A stretch of DNA of 64,000 nt from Rhodopseudomonas palustris (GTDB lineage Bacteria; Pseudomonadota; Alphaproteobacteria; Rhizobiales; Xanthobacteraceae): NCBI RefSeq assembly GCF_003591005.1, contig NZ_QYYD01000001.1, positions 186,001-250,000 on the forward strand, given 5' to 3'. Shown one piece after another: positions 9,701-18,673 of this stretch. Below the pieces are notes generated by a model, which was not told where the DNA came from, ran no database searches, and worked only from the letters and a program-made list of their open reading frames with translations. Numbering within the stretch: the stretch's first letter is position 1; every line of letters starts with the position of its first letter. The translations under genes were made by a program, and so were the position numbers.

Positions 9701-10099
9701 ATGCAAAAACCGGACCTGCCCGATTTGGACGCCATGTCGTTTGATGAGCTCTGGGCGATGCATGAGGAGCTCACGAAGATATTGTCCGAACGGCTCCTTG
9801 GCGAAAAGCGGGAACTGGAGAAGAGGCTCGCGCAACTTATTCCGGCTGACGCGCCTGGTGGCGAGGATCGTCGGGGAAGGCCTCAAAAACGGCCGTCCCG
9901 CCGTAAATACCCCCAAGTACTACCGAAGTACATCAACCCCCTGGTACCAAGTGAGACATGGTCGGGGCGAGGAAAGCGTCCCCGATGGCTCACTCTTGCC
10001 CTGAAACAGGGGCATCGGCTCGACGATTTCGAGGTCAAGGATTCGGACGCCGACCAAAGTCGGAAAAATCAGGAGGAAGACCCTCCTCGCGAGGGCTAG
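9701..10099 (+). CDS. H-NS family nucleoid-associated protein (copy 2)
   Basis: A 132-residue paralogue of the protein encoded at 8862-9242 on the other strand. Residues 10-46 (SFDELWAMHEELTKIL onward) form the same oligomerisation helix, followed by a basic linker and the H-NS DNA-binding domain with ETWSGRGKRPRWL at about 85-97. The C-terminal 20 residues are very acidic and polar (Asp/Glu/Gln/Lys), longer than in copy 1. The ATG at 9701 fits the start of the paralogue; a purine-rich GGAGGAGG lies upstream but at a longer than ideal distance. A TTG-initiated extension 33 codons upstream is unlikely because it adds unconserved sequence. Confidence 0.85.
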   Translation: MQKPDLPDLDAMSFDELWAMHEELTKILSERLLGEKRELEKRLAQLIPADAPGGEDRRGRPQKRPSRRKYPQVLPKYINPLVPSETWSGRGKRPRWLTLALKQGHRLDDFEVKDSDADQSRKNQEEDPPREG

Positions 10100-10723
10100 A
10101 TCCAAGCGCGTTGCGAAGGCGCTCGATCGCCGGGCCCGGTATACGAGAATGCAGCCAACTCCGTCGATCCTGACCGTCTTTAAATTGGCTGATTATCTGA
10201 TAAATAAGCCGGACATTAAATACCCACGCATTTATGATGTCTTTCCCACCTATCGTTCAACTTTCGCGGGTGGAGATGCATCGCGCTGCGACTGGTCCAT
10301 CCATGGGACGACCGAGTTCTTGGCCTCTGGTGCGGCGTGGCTACATTCGTAGAGACGCTTGGCTTCGCCGGGCTTCTCGGTGCCTCGCCGAGAATTCGAC
10401 CTTGGATTTTGGTACCTCCGCCTCCACGCGTCATGCCGGGCATCCACGCCTTGCTGAAGGAAATGCAGCAAAGGCGTGGATGGCCGGGACAAGCCCGGCC
10501 ATGACGGAGTTTGGCAGCGAATCAAGCGAATTGGAAAGTGGCCGTGGACTGGCCCGAGTTTTCAGTCAGCCTCGATAGCGCGACAACGCTTCAATCAATC
10601 CGTGAACGGCTCTAGAAGAGTATCCGGCGTTGCGGCCTGGCCGCGTCGGGCCGGCCTTCACGGCAGGGCCTATAGGCCAGCGACGCCGGCCGACAGACCG
10701 CGGCTGCCGACCGGCGGCTCGCG
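10100..10723. other. Intergenic region downstream of H-NS copy 2
   Basis: A 624-base stretch between converging genes. It holds one palindromic intergenic repeat (10424-10507). The first 300 bases are moderately AT-rich and contain only short frames that look random; no gene is supported. Confidence 0.4.
10424..10507. repeat. Dispersed intergenic palindrome, family A (CGTCATGCCGGGC type)
   Basis: Inverted repeat whose arms read outward as GTCATGCCGGGCATCCACGC and, on the other side, GCGTGGATGGCCGGGACAAGCCCGGCCATGAC, around a short loop. Related copies lie at 12942-13020, 41311-41402 and 62264-62351, with half-copies in the element at 25224-25543. It sits between genes and has no coding content. 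Confidence 0.75.
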
Positions 10724-11869
10724 TCAGACCCCGGCCGCGTGGGGCGCAATGTCGCCGCGTGACCACCCTTCCCGCGTCCGTGCCCGGAACTCTTCAAAGG
10801 TGCCGGCGGCGATCGCGGCGCGGATGTCGCGCATCAGATGTTGATAATACGCGATGTTGATTTCGGACAGCAGCATCGCGCCGAGGGTTTCACCCGACTT
10901 GATCAGGTGGTGCAGATAGGCGCGTGAGCAATTGTTGGTGGAGGGCCAATCGCTGCCGTCGTCGAGTGGGCGCGGGTCGTCGGCGTGGCGGGCGTTGCGC
11001 AGATTGACCGGACCGAACCTTGTGAAGGCCACGCCGTGGCGGCCATTACGGGTCGGCATCACGCAGTCGAACATGTCGATGCCGCGCGCCACCGCTTCGA
11101 GCATGTCGTCGGGCGTGCCAACGCCCATCAGATAGCGCGGCCGATCGGCCGGCAGGATCGGTGCCGCCTCCTCGATCATCGCCAACATCACTTCCTGCGG
11201 CTCGCCGACCGCGAGGCCGCCGATCGCGTAGCCGTGGAAGCCGAGCTCGATCAGGCCGCGCGCCGAGGCGTGGCGCAGCTCCGGCACATCGCCGCCCTGC
11301 ACGATGCCGAACAGCATGTAGCCCTCGGGCGCCCGTTCGAAGGCGCGCTTGCAACGCTCGGCCCAGCGCAGCGACAGCTGCATCGCCCGGTCGATATCGG
11401 CATGCTCCGCCGGCAGCCGCACGCATTCGTCGAGCTGCATGGCGATGTCGCTGCCGAGCAGCAGTTGGACTTCGATCGCGCGTTCTGGAGATAGTTCGAT
11501 CGCGGCGCCGTCGATATGCGAGCGGAAGGTCACCGCGTGCTCGGTGACTTTGCGCAGCTGTGCCAGCGACATCACCTGGAAGCCGCCGCTGTCGGTCAGC
11601 ATCGGCCCGTTCCAGGTGGTGAAGCGCTGCAGGCCGCCGAGCGCGGCGATGCGCTCCGCGCCGGGGCGCAGCATCAGGTGATAGGTGTTGCCGAGCACGA
11701 TGTCGGCACCGGCGTCGCGCACCTCGCGCCAATGCAAGCCCTTCATCGTCCCCGCGGTGCCGACCGGCATGAAGGCCGGCGTCCGCACCACGCCGTGGGG
11801 CGTGGTCAGCCTGCCGGTCCGCGCAGCGCCGTCGGTGCCGAGCAATTCGAAATAGTTCGGCACGCTCAT
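10724..11869 (-). CDS. tgt: tRNA-guanine transglycosylase, lacking the usual zinc site
   Basis: Exchanges guanine-34 of tRNAs with GUN anticodons for preQ1, the step before QueA in queuosine synthesis. The 381-residue chain keeps the catalytic motifs: [10 protein letters not shown] with the general Asp, GIVQGG, GGLAVGE and [13 protein letters not shown] with the nucleophilic Asp. The C-terminal zinc site is missing: where bacterial enzymes have CxCxxC this protein reads [14 protein letters not shown], and the later His of TEHN is Ile in SEINIAYY, so all four ligands are replaced. Reading the DNA directly confirms this. The start at 11869 overlaps the queA stop by four bases, showing coupling with queA. 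A longer frame upstream is only read-through of another phase. Confidence 0.93.
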   Translation of the reverse strand: MSVPNYFELLGTDGAARTGRLTTPHGVVRTPAFMPVGTAGTMKGLHWREVRDAGADIVLGNTYHLMLRPGAERIAALGGLQRFTTWNGPMLTDSGGFQVMSLAQLRKVTEHAVTFRSHIDGAAIELSPERAIEVQLLLGSDIAMQLDECVRLPAEHADIDRAMQLSLRWAERCKRAFERAPEGYMLFGIVQGGDVPELRHASARGLIELGFHGYAIGGLAVGEPQEVMLAMIEEAAPILPADRPRYLMGVGTPDDMLEAVARGIDMFDCVMPTRNGRHGVAFTRFGPVNLRNARHADDPRPLDDGSDWPSTNNCSRAYLHHLIKSGETLGAMLLSEINIAYYQHLMRDIRAAIAAGTFEEFRARTREGWSRGDIAPHAAGV

Positions 11870-12936
11870 GCGGGCTCCCGGAACAGCAGGCTGGCGTCGC
11901 CGTAAGAGTAGAAGCGATAGCCGGTTTCGATGGCGTGCTGATAGGCTGCCTGCATCGTCTCCAGCCCGCAGAAGGCGGAGACCAGCATGAACAGCGTCGA
12001 GCGCGGCAGATGGAAATTGGTCATCAGCATATCGACGGCGCGGAAGCGATAGCCCGGCGTGATGAAAATCGAGGTCTCGTCGGCGAACGGCGCGATCGTG
12101 CCGTCCTCGCGCGCGGCGCTTTCCAGCAGGCGCAGCGAGGTGGTGCCGACCGCGACGATGCGGCCGCCCTTCCCGCGCGCCGCGTTCAGCGCGTCGGCGG
12201 TGGCCTTGCTGATGGTGCCCCACTCGGCATGCATCTTGTGCTCGGCGGTGTCGTCGGCTTTCACCGGCAGGAACGTCCCTGCCCCGACATGCAGCGTGAT
12301 CCGGTGCAGCGCAATGCCACGCGCGGCCAGCGCCGCGTCGAGTTCCGGCGTGAAATGCAGCCCTGCGGTCGGCGCCGCGACGGCGCCTTCGTTCACGGCG
12401 AACATGGTCTGGTAGTCGGCCGCATCCTGCGCATCCGGAGCCCGCTTGGAGGCGATGTAGGGCGGCAGCGGCGTTGCGCCGAGTTCGGCGATCGCCTGGT
12501 CGAGCGCCGGGCCGTGGAAGCTCAGCGTCACCTCGCCGGCATCGCCCTTGGCTTCCACCGTAGCGTCGAGGTGGCCGAGCAGGCAGACCCGGCCGTCATG
12601 GCCGAACCGCACCACGTCGCCTACGTTCAGCTTTTTTGCAGGCTTTACCAGCGCCTGCCAGCGCGAGCCGTCGAGCCGCTTGATCAGCGTCGCGTCGATC
12701 TTCGGCTCGGTCGCGCGGCCGATGCGGCGGCCGGAGAGCTGCGCCGCGATCACCCTCGTGTCGTTGACGACGAGCTGATCGCCGGGGGCCAGCAGCGCCG
12801 GCAGATCGCGCACGGTGCGATCCTCGAGCGGAGCGCCCGGACGCACGACCAGCATCCGCGCGGCATCGCGCGGGCTCACGGGCCGCAGCGCGATGTTCTC
12901 GGTCGGCAGATCGAAGTCGAAAAGATCGGTGCGCAT
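11866..12936 (-). CDS. queA: S-adenosylmethionine:tRNA ribosyltransferase-isomerase
   Basis: Transfers the ribosyl part of S-adenosylmethionine to preQ1-modified tRNA to make epoxyqueuosine, acting right after Tgt. The 356 residues have the family N-terminus ([16 protein letters not shown]), the [12 protein letters not shown] segment, the [13 protein letters not shown] motif and the C-terminal [17 protein letters not shown] stretch. The start at 12936 matches the family; an extension to 12975 would run into the palindrome just upstream. It overlaps tgt by four bases. It is probably expressed with the upstream cyclophilin genes on the same strand, although a family A palindrome lies between them. 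Confidence 0.95.
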   Translation of the reverse strand: MRTDLFDFDLPTENIALRPVSPRDAARMLVVRPGAPLEDRTVRDLPALLAPGDQLVVNDTRVIAAQLSGRRIGRATEPKIDATLIKRLDGSRWQALVKPAKKLNVGDVVRFGHDGRVCLLGHLDATVEAKGDAGEVTLSFHGPALDQAIAELGATPLPPYIASKRAPDAQDAADYQTMFAVNEGAVAAPTAGLHFTPELDAALAARGIALHRITLHVGAGTFLPVKADDTAEHKMHAEWGTISKATADALNAARGKGGRIVAVGTTSLRLLESAAREDGTIAPFADETSIFITPGYRFRAVDMLMTNFHLPRSTLFMLVSAFCGLETMQAAYQHAIETGYRFYSYGDASLLFREPA

Positions 12937-12941
12937 ACAAT

Positions 12942-13020
12942 GTCCGTCATCGCCGGACTTGATCCGGCGATCCATCCTCTTCGAACGATGGATGCCCGGG
13001 TCTCAAGCCCGGGCATGACA
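12942..13020. repeat. Dispersed intergenic palindrome, family A
   Basis: An inverted repeat directly upstream of queA. It contains two nested hairpins, CGCCGGACTTGATCCGGCG and GCCCGGGTCTCAAGCCCGGGC, flanked by GTCAT and ATGAC. It shares the CCGGGCATGAC end with the copies at 10424, 41311 and 62264. In transcripts it would fold strongly between ppiB and queA. Confidence 0.7.
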
Positions 13021-13067
13021 CCTTCTATGTGACGATGCCCGCCACGAATGAGCGGACGTCGTCGTTA

Positions 13068-13535
13068 TCAAGCCGCAGCGTCGGCGGCCATCGAGGCCTT
13101 GACGATCTTGTCCGGGTTCTGCACCGGCTCGCCGCGCTTGATCTTGTCGACGTTCTCCATGCCTTCGATGACCTTGCCCCACACCGTGTACTGATTGTCG
13201 AGGAAGCGGGCGTCGTCGAAGCAAATGAAGAACTGGCTGTCGCCGGAATCCGGATTGGCGGCGCGGGCCATCGAGGCGGTGCCGCGGACATGCGGCTCCT
13301 TGTTGAACTCGGCCTTCAGCTTCTTGCCCGAACCGCCGGTGCCGGTGCCCTGCGGGCAGCCGGTCTGCGCCATGAAGCCTTCGATCACCCGATGGAACAC
13401 GATGCCGTCGTAGAAGCCTTCGCGCACCAGTTCCTTGATGCGGGCGACGTGGTTCGGTGCGAGGTCCGGACGCATCTCGATCTTGACCGGGCCCTGGGTG
13501 GTTTCGAGGATCAGGATGTTGTCGTTGTCAGCCAT
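13068..13535 (-). CDS. ppiB: Cytoplasmic cyclophilin-type peptidyl-prolyl cis-trans isomerase
   Basis: Catalyses prolyl isomerisation during protein folding. The 155 residues lack a signal peptide, so this is the cytosolic form. Cyclophilin landmarks are present: FHRVIEGFMAQTG with the catalytic Arg, the GTGTGGSG loop, and SQFFICFDDARFLDNQYTVW covering the substrate groove. Its start overlaps the 3' end of the TonB-C-like gene by 25 bases, so these genes form one leftward operon with ppiA and coaD upstream and queA-tgt downstream. Confidence 0.93.
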   Translation of the reverse strand: MADNDNILILETTQGPVKIEMRPDLAPNHVARIKELVREGFYDGIVFHRVIEGFMAQTGCPQGTGTGGSGKKLKAEFNKEPHVRGTASMARAANPDSGDSQFFICFDDARFLDNQYTVWGKVIEGMENVDKIKRGEPVQNPDKIVKASMAADAAA

Positions 13536-13948
13536 GCTCTCTTCTCGTCTGGTTTGTCGGGACTAATCCTGCGGTCGTCGAACCGCAGCGTGAAAGGACG
13601 TCCGGCAACGGCGTTGCCCATGCTGTCCGTGAACCGCAAGGGCGTGCACCGCTGCAATGTGTCCATGACCGCGATCCGATAAGCGAGGCTGTCGGACCGT
13701 GGGCTACTCTCGAAGGTGATCCGCGGCTTGCCGAGGATCGCGCCATCGCGTTTGAAGCTCACGCGCACCGTGATCTGCATCCCGGGATCGCCGGGCGAGA
13801 GTTGCGGCGAGCGCCAGCATTTGCTCAGTGCGGCGTACAACTGGTGCAGATTGTCGATCTGCGGCTGTTCCGCGTTCGCCGCATCGGGCGTCCATCCGTA
13901 GACGGCGCTCAACACTGCTGCGACGATGATGCGTCGGCGCGGCAGCAT
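13511..13948 (-). CDS. Secreted TonB/TolA C-terminal-like protein of unknown role
   Basis: A 145-residue protein with a signal peptide (about 1-26, ending near ANA). The mature part contains a Cys-Trp preceded pattern and alternating strands (ITVRVSFKRDGAILGKPRITF at about 58-78) that resemble the TonB/TolA C-terminal fold seen in many short alphaproteobacterial proteins. It lacks the Pro-rich spacer and membrane anchor of a true TonB, so energy transduction is unlikely. It sits between two cyclophilin genes: 7 bases after ppiA and overlapping ppiB by 25. A periplasmic role linked to folding or envelope integrity is only a guess. Confidence 0.65.
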   Translation of the reverse strand: MLPRRRIIVAAVLSAVYGWTPDAANAEQPQIDNLHQLYAALSKCWRSPQLSPGDPGMQITVRVSFKRDGAILGKPRITFESSPRSDSLAYRIAVMDTLQRCTPLRFTDSMGNAVAGRPFTLRFDDRRISPDKPDEKRAWLTTTTS

Positions 13949-13955
13949 TGCGGCG

Positions 13956-14519
13956 TCACTTGATGTCGGAGGCGACCTGCACGTTGATCATCTTGTCGGG
14001 GTCGGTCACCGAACCGCCGGGCGAGCCGGCCGATGCCTTCTTCAGCTTGTCGACCACGTCCATGCCCGACACCACCTCGCCGACCACGGTGTACTGGCCG
14101 TTCAGGCTCGGACCGTCGTCGAACATGATGAAGAACTGCGAGTTGGCGCTGTCGACGCTGTCGCCGCGGCGGGCCATGCCGACCACTCCGCGCTTGAACG
14201 GCACCTTTGAAAACTCCTGCTTCAGGTTCGGATATTTAGACCCGCCGGTGCCGTTAAAATTCTGACCGTCGCCGGTCTGTGCCATGAAGCCGGCCATCAC
14301 CCGATGAAACGGCACGTTGTTGTAGTAGCCCTCGCGCGCCAGCTGCTTCAGCCGCTCGGCGTGCTGCGGCGCAAGGTCGGGCCGGAGCTGGATCACGATG
14401 CGGCCCTTGGTGCTGTCGATGACCAGCGCGTTGGCCTTGTCGAGATTAGCGGGCAGCGGCTGCGCCAGCGCCGGCACGGCAAAAAGCAGCGCGGCGAAAA
14501 GGCCCATCAGACGGATCAT
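13956..14519 (-). CDS. ppiA: Periplasmic cyclophilin-type peptidyl-prolyl cis-trans isomerase
   Basis: Prolyl isomerase exported to the periplasm. The 187 residues begin with a clear signal peptide (MIRLMGLFAALLFAVPALAQ). The cyclophilin domain follows, with FHRVMAGFMAQTGDG, SANSQFFIMFDD and LNGQYTVVGEVVSGMDVV. It is clearly homologous to the cytosolic copy two genes downstream, so the operon encodes one cyclophilin for each compartment. It lies 30 bases after coaD. Confidence 0.92.
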   Translation of the reverse strand: MIRLMGLFAALLFAVPALAQPLPANLDKANALVIDSTKGRIVIQLRPDLAPQHAERLKQLAREGYYNNVPFHRVMAGFMAQTGDGQNFNGTGGSKYPNLKQEFSKVPFKRGVVGMARRGDSVDSANSQFFIMFDDGPSLNGQYTVVGEVVSGMDVVDKLKKASAGSPGGSVTDPDKMINVQVASDIK

Positions 14520-14549
14520 GCAAACTCCGATCGGAAAAACGCAGCCGGC

Positions 14550-15047
14550 TCAGCCGGCCACTTTGGATTTCAAGGCAACCGCGACCTCCGCCGGCACGAA
14601 GGCCGAGACGTCGCCGCCCATCGCAGCGATCTGCCGCACCAGTGTGGCGGTGATCGGGCGGACGCCGACCGAGGCCGGCAGGAACACGGTGTGGATCGCC
14701 GGCGCCATGGTCTCGTTCATGCCGGCGATCTGCATCTCGTAGTCGAGATCGGTGCCGTCACGCAGCCCGCGGATCATCAGCGTGGCGCCGACCTGCTGCG
14801 CCGACGTCACCGTCAAGTTGTCGTAGGTGGTACAATCGAACTGACAGCCGGCCTGTTTGGCGACGGGCTCGAAGACACTGCGCACCATCGCCAACCGCTC
14901 GTCGGTCGTGAACAGCGGCTTCTTGCCGGGATGGATGCCGATCGCCACCACGAGTTTGTCGCATAGCGCGACCGCATGGCGGACGACGTCGAGGTGACCA
15001 TTGGTGACGGGGTCGAAGGAGCCGGGATACAGCGCGATACGGGACAT
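14550..15047 (-). CDS. coaD: Phosphopantetheine adenylyltransferase
   Basis: Makes dephospho-CoA from 4'-phosphopantetheine and ATP, the penultimate step of coenzyme A synthesis. The 165 residues match the family length and show the nucleotidyltransferase motif [14 protein letters not shown] at the N-terminus, the [12 protein letters not shown] segment in the middle and [16 protein letters not shown] near the end. It heads the leftward ppiA-ppiB-queA-tgt group. PanC, which acts earlier in the same pathway, is encoded in this window at 50236-51087. Confidence 0.96.
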   Translation of the reverse strand: MSRIALYPGSFDPVTNGHLDVVRHAVALCDKLVVAIGIHPGKKPLFTTDERLAMVRSVFEPVAKQAGCQFDCTTYDNLTVTSAQQVGATLMIRGLRDGTDLDYEMQIAGMNETMAPAIHTVFLPASVGVRPITATLVRQIAAMGGDVSAFVPAEVAVALKSKVAG

Positions 15048-15379
15048 ACCCCCGTCTAGCGCGGCCGCAAGACGCCCGCAAGCCGCAGAGGTTCCGGCAA
15101 ACCGCCGGCTTTTATTTCGCCTAGCGAATTGAACCGAAATGCCGCCCCGCGCGTCTACCCGGCAGCAATGGGGACGCTGAAATCATTAAGGTTTTAGCGC
15201 GGATGTTTCATCGGCGCGAGCCGGCGAAACATTTCGGCAGCGCCAAGAAACGCAATCGCGGTGCGACGAAGACATCCGGAAACCGGCTGTGGGTACACCA
15301 CCCGCACTGGGAAGCGACAAACACTTCCGGGCGACAAGGCGACAACAGGCCTGCCCGGGCTGGAAGACAGGGGACCGTG
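15048..15379. promoter_or_regulatory. Divergent promoter region of coaD and a small secreted protein
   Basis: A 332-base spacer between divergent genes. It should hold the promoters of both. Although open frames run through it, none looks coding, and no repeat or operator was identified. Confidence 0.4.
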
Positions 15380-15637
15380 ATGATCAAAGCTCTTTCCGCC
15401 GTCGCTATCGCGGCTTTCGCCGCTGCTGCCCTCACCATCTTGCCGGGCTTTGCGCCGCGCGTCGAAGCCAGCGTGCCGGTTGCGCTTGCCAAAGGCGATC
15501 GCCTTGACATCCGCCCGCTGGGCACCCGCTGTTCTGAGCAGGCTTGGCCGAATTTCGAGCCTTCCTGCCTGCGCAATTCCGACCGCCGCACCGCTCCAAT
15601 CAATCAGGCCCGTCTGGTGACCGCGGAACGTCCGTGA
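15380..15637 (+). CDS. Small secreted protein of unknown function
   Basis: An 85-residue protein with an Ala-rich signal peptide (about 1-30, cut near VEA/S). The mature part is about 55 residues with two cysteines (in RCSEQAW and PSCLRN) that could form a disulfide. The pattern of a short precursor with two Cys near the C-terminus is common in Bradyrhizobium-group proteins of unknown role. The start ATG follows a GGGGA; an in-frame GTG one codon earlier is equally possible. It is alone on the plus strand and ends in a bidirectional terminator shared with gyrA. Confidence 0.65.
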   Translation: MIKALSAVAIAAFAAAALTILPGFAPRVEASVPVALAKGDRLDIRPLGTRCSEQAWPNFEPSCLRNSDRRTAPINQARLVTAERP

Positions 15638-15695
15638 GGTTTGTGCGTTAAGACTCAGAGTTTACCAAGCGCCTTCCCTCCAGGAGCGCTCTTCG

Positions 15696-15726
15696 AAGGC
15701 CCCCGGTATGCCCCACCGGGGGCCTT
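15696..15726. terminator. Bidirectional hairpin terminator between the small secreted protein gene and gyrA
   Basis: A perfect GC-rich stem, AAGGCCCCCGGT, loop ATGCCCC, ACCGGGGGCCTT, followed by a T-containing tract on the plus strand and preceded by an A-containing one for the minus strand. It lies exactly between two converging genes. Confidence 0.8.
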
Positions 15727-15753
15727 TCGATTCTGGGATGGTGCGGCGGCCGA

Positions 15754-18495
15754 TTAGCCGCCGTTGCCGTTTTCCGCCTCTTCCGCTTCCGGAATATGCT
15801 CGACCGAGACGACCTTCTCGTCGTCGGCGGTGTCGAACACGATCACGCCCTGAGTCGAGCGGCCGGCGACGCGGATGCCTTCCACGGGGCAACGGATCAG
15901 CTGACCGGCGTCGGTCACCAGCATGATCTGATCCGAATCCTCGACCGGGAACGACGCCACCAGCTTGCCATTGCGGCTGTTCACCGACATCGCGCCGATG
16001 CCCTTGCCGCCGCGGCCAGTGGTCCGGTACTCGAACGACGAGGTGCGCTTTCCGTAGCCGTTCTCCGAAATTGTCAGCACGAACTGCTCGGAGGCAGACA
16101 TCTCAGCGTAACGGTCGGGCGACAACGATGTCGTCACCTCGCCCTCCTCGGCTTCGGCCTCGGGCGCTTCGACGGCTTCGGCCTCCTCGCCCGTCGCCGC
16201 CCGGCGGAAAGCGCCGGATTGCTTGAGATAGGTCGTGCGCTCGGCCGGCGTCGCCTCGAAGTGGCGCAGGATGCTGAGCGAGATCACCTTGTCGCCATTC
16301 GCCAGCGCGATGCCGCGCACGCCCATCGAGGTGCGGCCGCTGAACACGCGCACGTCCGGCACCGGGAAGCGGATGCACTGGCCGCCGGCGGCGGTCAGCA
16401 ATACGTCATCGCGCTCGGTGCAGATCTGCACGTCGACGATCGCCTCGCCCTCGTCGAGCTTCATCGCGATGATGCCGGAACGGCGGACGTCGACGAAATC
16501 CGACAGCTTGTTGCGGCGGACGTTGCCGCCGGTGGTGGCGAACATCACGTCGAGCGCGGCCCAGGACTCCTCGTCCTCCGGCAGCGGCATGATCGTGGTG
16601 ATTCGCTCGCCCTGCTCCAGCGGCAGGATGTTGATCAGCGCCTTGCCGCGGCCGTTCGGCGGCGCCAGCGGCAGCCGCCAGACCTTCACCTTGTAGACCT
16701 GCCCGCGCGACGAGAAGAACAGCACCGGCGTGTGCGTCGAGGCGACGAACAGCCGCGCGACGAAATCTTCCTCGCGCGTCGCCATGCCGGAGCGGCCCTT
16801 GCCACCGCGGCGCTGCGCCCGATAGGTCGACAGCGGCACGCGCTTGACGTAGCCGGCGTGCGACACGGTCACCACCATATCCTCGCGCTGGATCAGGTCT
16901 TCGTCTTCGACCTCGCCTTCCTGCTCGATGATGGTGGTCTTGCGCGGCGTCGCGAACTCGGACTTCACGGCGCCGAGCTCGTCCTTGACGATCGTCTGCA
17001 CCCGCGCGCGCGAGCGCAGGATGTCGAGATAGTCGGCGATCTCGAGCGCAAGCTTGTCGAGTTCTTCGGAAATTTCCTCGCGACCCAGCGCGGTCAGGCG
17101 CTGCAGCCGCAGATCGAGGATCGCCTTAGCCTGCTCGAACGACAGCCGCGCGGTGCCGTCCTCATTGAGCTTGTGGCGCGGATCGTCGATCAGCGTGATC
17201 ATCGCCGCGACGTCTGCCGCCGGCCAGTCGCGCGACATCAGGGTTTCGCGCGCCGTGTTCGGATCCGGCGAATTGCGGATCACCCTGATGATCTCGTCGA
17301 TATTCGCCACCGCGATGGCGAGGCCGACCAGGATGTGGGCGCGGTCGCGCGCCTTGTTGAGCAGGAACTTGGTGCGCCGCGTGACGACCTGCTCGCGGAA
17401 GGCGACGAACACCTGCAGCAGGTCCTTGAGGTTCATCAGCTGCGGCCGGCCGCCGTCGAGCGCCACCATGTTGGCGCCGAAATTGGTCTGCAGCGGCGTG
17501 AACTTGTAGAGCTGGTTGAGCACGACTTCAGGCACCGCGTCGCGGCGCAGTTCGATTACCACGCGGAAACCGTCGCGATCGGATTCGTCGCGCAGATCGG
17601 AGATGCCTTCGATCTTCTTTTCGCGCACCAGGTCCGCGATCCGCTCGACCATGGTGGCCTTGTTCACCTGGTACGGGATCTCCGAGACGATGATCGCCTC
17701 GCGGTCCTTGCGGACGGTCTCGATCTCGACCTTGCCGCGCATCACGATCGAGCCGCGGCCGGTGTTGTAAGCGGAGCGAATGCCGGCGCGGCCGAGGATG
17801 ATGCCGCCGGTCGGGAAGTCCGGGCCCGGCACAATAGCGTTGAGATCCTCGATCGACAGCGCCGGATCGTCGATCAGCGCCACGCAGGCGTCGATGACTT
17901 CGCCGAGATTGTGCGGCGGGATATTGGTCGCCATGCCGACCGCGATGCCGCCGGCGCCGTTGACCAAAAGGTTCGGAAACTTCGCCGGCAGAACCTGCGG
18001 CTCGCGCTCGGAGCCGTCGTAGTTGGGCTGGAAATCGACCGTATCCTTGTCGATATCGTCGAGCAGCGACTGCGCGATCTTGGTCAGGCGGGATTCGGTA
18101 TAGCGCATCGCCGCCGGCATATCGCCGTCGACCGAACCGAAATTGCCCTGGCCATCGATCAGCGGCACGCGCATCGAGAAGTCCTGCGCCATGCGGACCA
18201 GCGCGTCGTAAACCGACTGGTCGCCGTGCGGGTGATACTTACCGATGACGTCGCCGACGGTGCGCGCCGACTTGCGATATGGCTTATTCCACTCGAAGCC
18301 GTTCTCGTACATGCCGTAGAGAATGCGGCGGTGCACCGGCTTCAAACCGTCGCGCGCGTCGGGCAGCGCACGCGCCACGATCACGCTCATCGCGTAATCG
18401 AGGTAGCTCCGCTTCATCTCGTCGAGAATGGAAACGGGGCGGATGTCCGAGGGCGCCTGCGGCTCCCCGGTCTTCTCGTCGTCTTTGTCGGACAA
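15754..18495 (-). CDS. gyrA: DNA gyrase subunit A
   Basis: Breaks and rejoins DNA through the active-site tyrosine to introduce negative supercoils, with GyrB. The 913 residues start with the family N-terminus and carry the quinolone-determining region [18 protein letters not shown]. The residue after that HPHGD is Gln, at the position of E. coli Ser83, confirmed in the DNA (CAG); the Asp87 equivalent is kept. The active site [10 protein letters not shown], with the catalytic Tyr, follows. The C-terminal pinwheel contains the GyrA box QRRGGKGR and an acidic Glu/Ala insertion near residues 765-785. A 178-base spacer separates it from hflX. Confidence 0.97.
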   Translation of the reverse strand: MSDKDDEKTGEPQAPSDIRPVSILDEMKRSYLDYAMSVIVARALPDARDGLKPVHRRILYGMYENGFEWNKPYRKSARTVGDVIGKYHPHGDQSVYDALVRMAQDFSMRVPLIDGQGNFGSVDGDMPAAMRYTESRLTKIAQSLLDDIDKDTVDFQPNYDGSEREPQVLPAKFPNLLVNGAGGIAVGMATNIPPHNLGEVIDACVALIDDPALSIEDLNAIVPGPDFPTGGIILGRAGIRSAYNTGRGSIVMRGKVEIETVRKDREAIIVSEIPYQVNKATMVERIADLVREKKIEGISDLRDESDRDGFRVVIELRRDAVPEVVLNQLYKFTPLQTNFGANMVALDGGRPQLMNLKDLLQVFVAFREQVVTRRTKFLLNKARDRAHILVGLAIAVANIDEIIRVIRNSPDPNTARETLMSRDWPAADVAAMITLIDDPRHKLNEDGTARLSFEQAKAILDLRLQRLTALGREEISEELDKLALEIADYLDILRSRARVQTIVKDELGAVKSEFATPRKTTIIEQEGEVEDEDLIQREDMVVTVSHAGYVKRVPLSTYRAQRRGGKGRSGMATREEDFVARLFVASTHTPVLFFSSRGQVYKVKVWRLPLAPPNGRGKALINILPLEQGERITTIMPLPEDEESWAALDVMFATTGGNVRRNKLSDFVDVRRSGIIAMKLDEGEAIVDVQICTERDDVLLTAAGGQCIRFPVPDVRVFSGRTSMGVRGIALANGDKVISLSILRHFEATPAERTTYLKQSGAFRRAATGEEAEAVEAPEAEAEEGEVTTSLSPDRYAEMSASEQFVLTISENGYGKRTSSFEYRTTGRGGKGIGAMSVNSRNGKLVASFPVEDSDQIMLVTDAGQLIRCPVEGIRVAGRSTQGVIVFDTADDEKVVSVEHIPEAEEAENGNGG

Positions 18496-18673
18496 GGATG
18501 AGTTCCGGTCTGAATCTGATGCGAATCATATACCGCATCGCCCCCGGGCAAGCCACCCTCGCGGGTCCACTTTGACAGCTTTTTCCTGCCGTTTTTCCAA
18601 TGACTTAACGCGCATCGACACGGAGGCGGGAAACACTCCTAGACGGCCTGTTCGAGCGCGGTCGAAAGCGCCG

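Noticed and set aside
10724-12223. A long N-terminal extension of tgt to 12223
   Set aside because: The extra 118 codons are out-of-phase queA sequence, rich in Arg and His. The family start at 11869 overlaps the queA stop by four bases, a usual arrangement.
15796-18501. A 901-codon open frame on the plus strand, antisense to gyrA
   Set aside because: It is the codon-bias shadow of gyrA. High GC at third positions removes stops from the opposite strand. The translation is His/Arg/Asp-rich without any domain.
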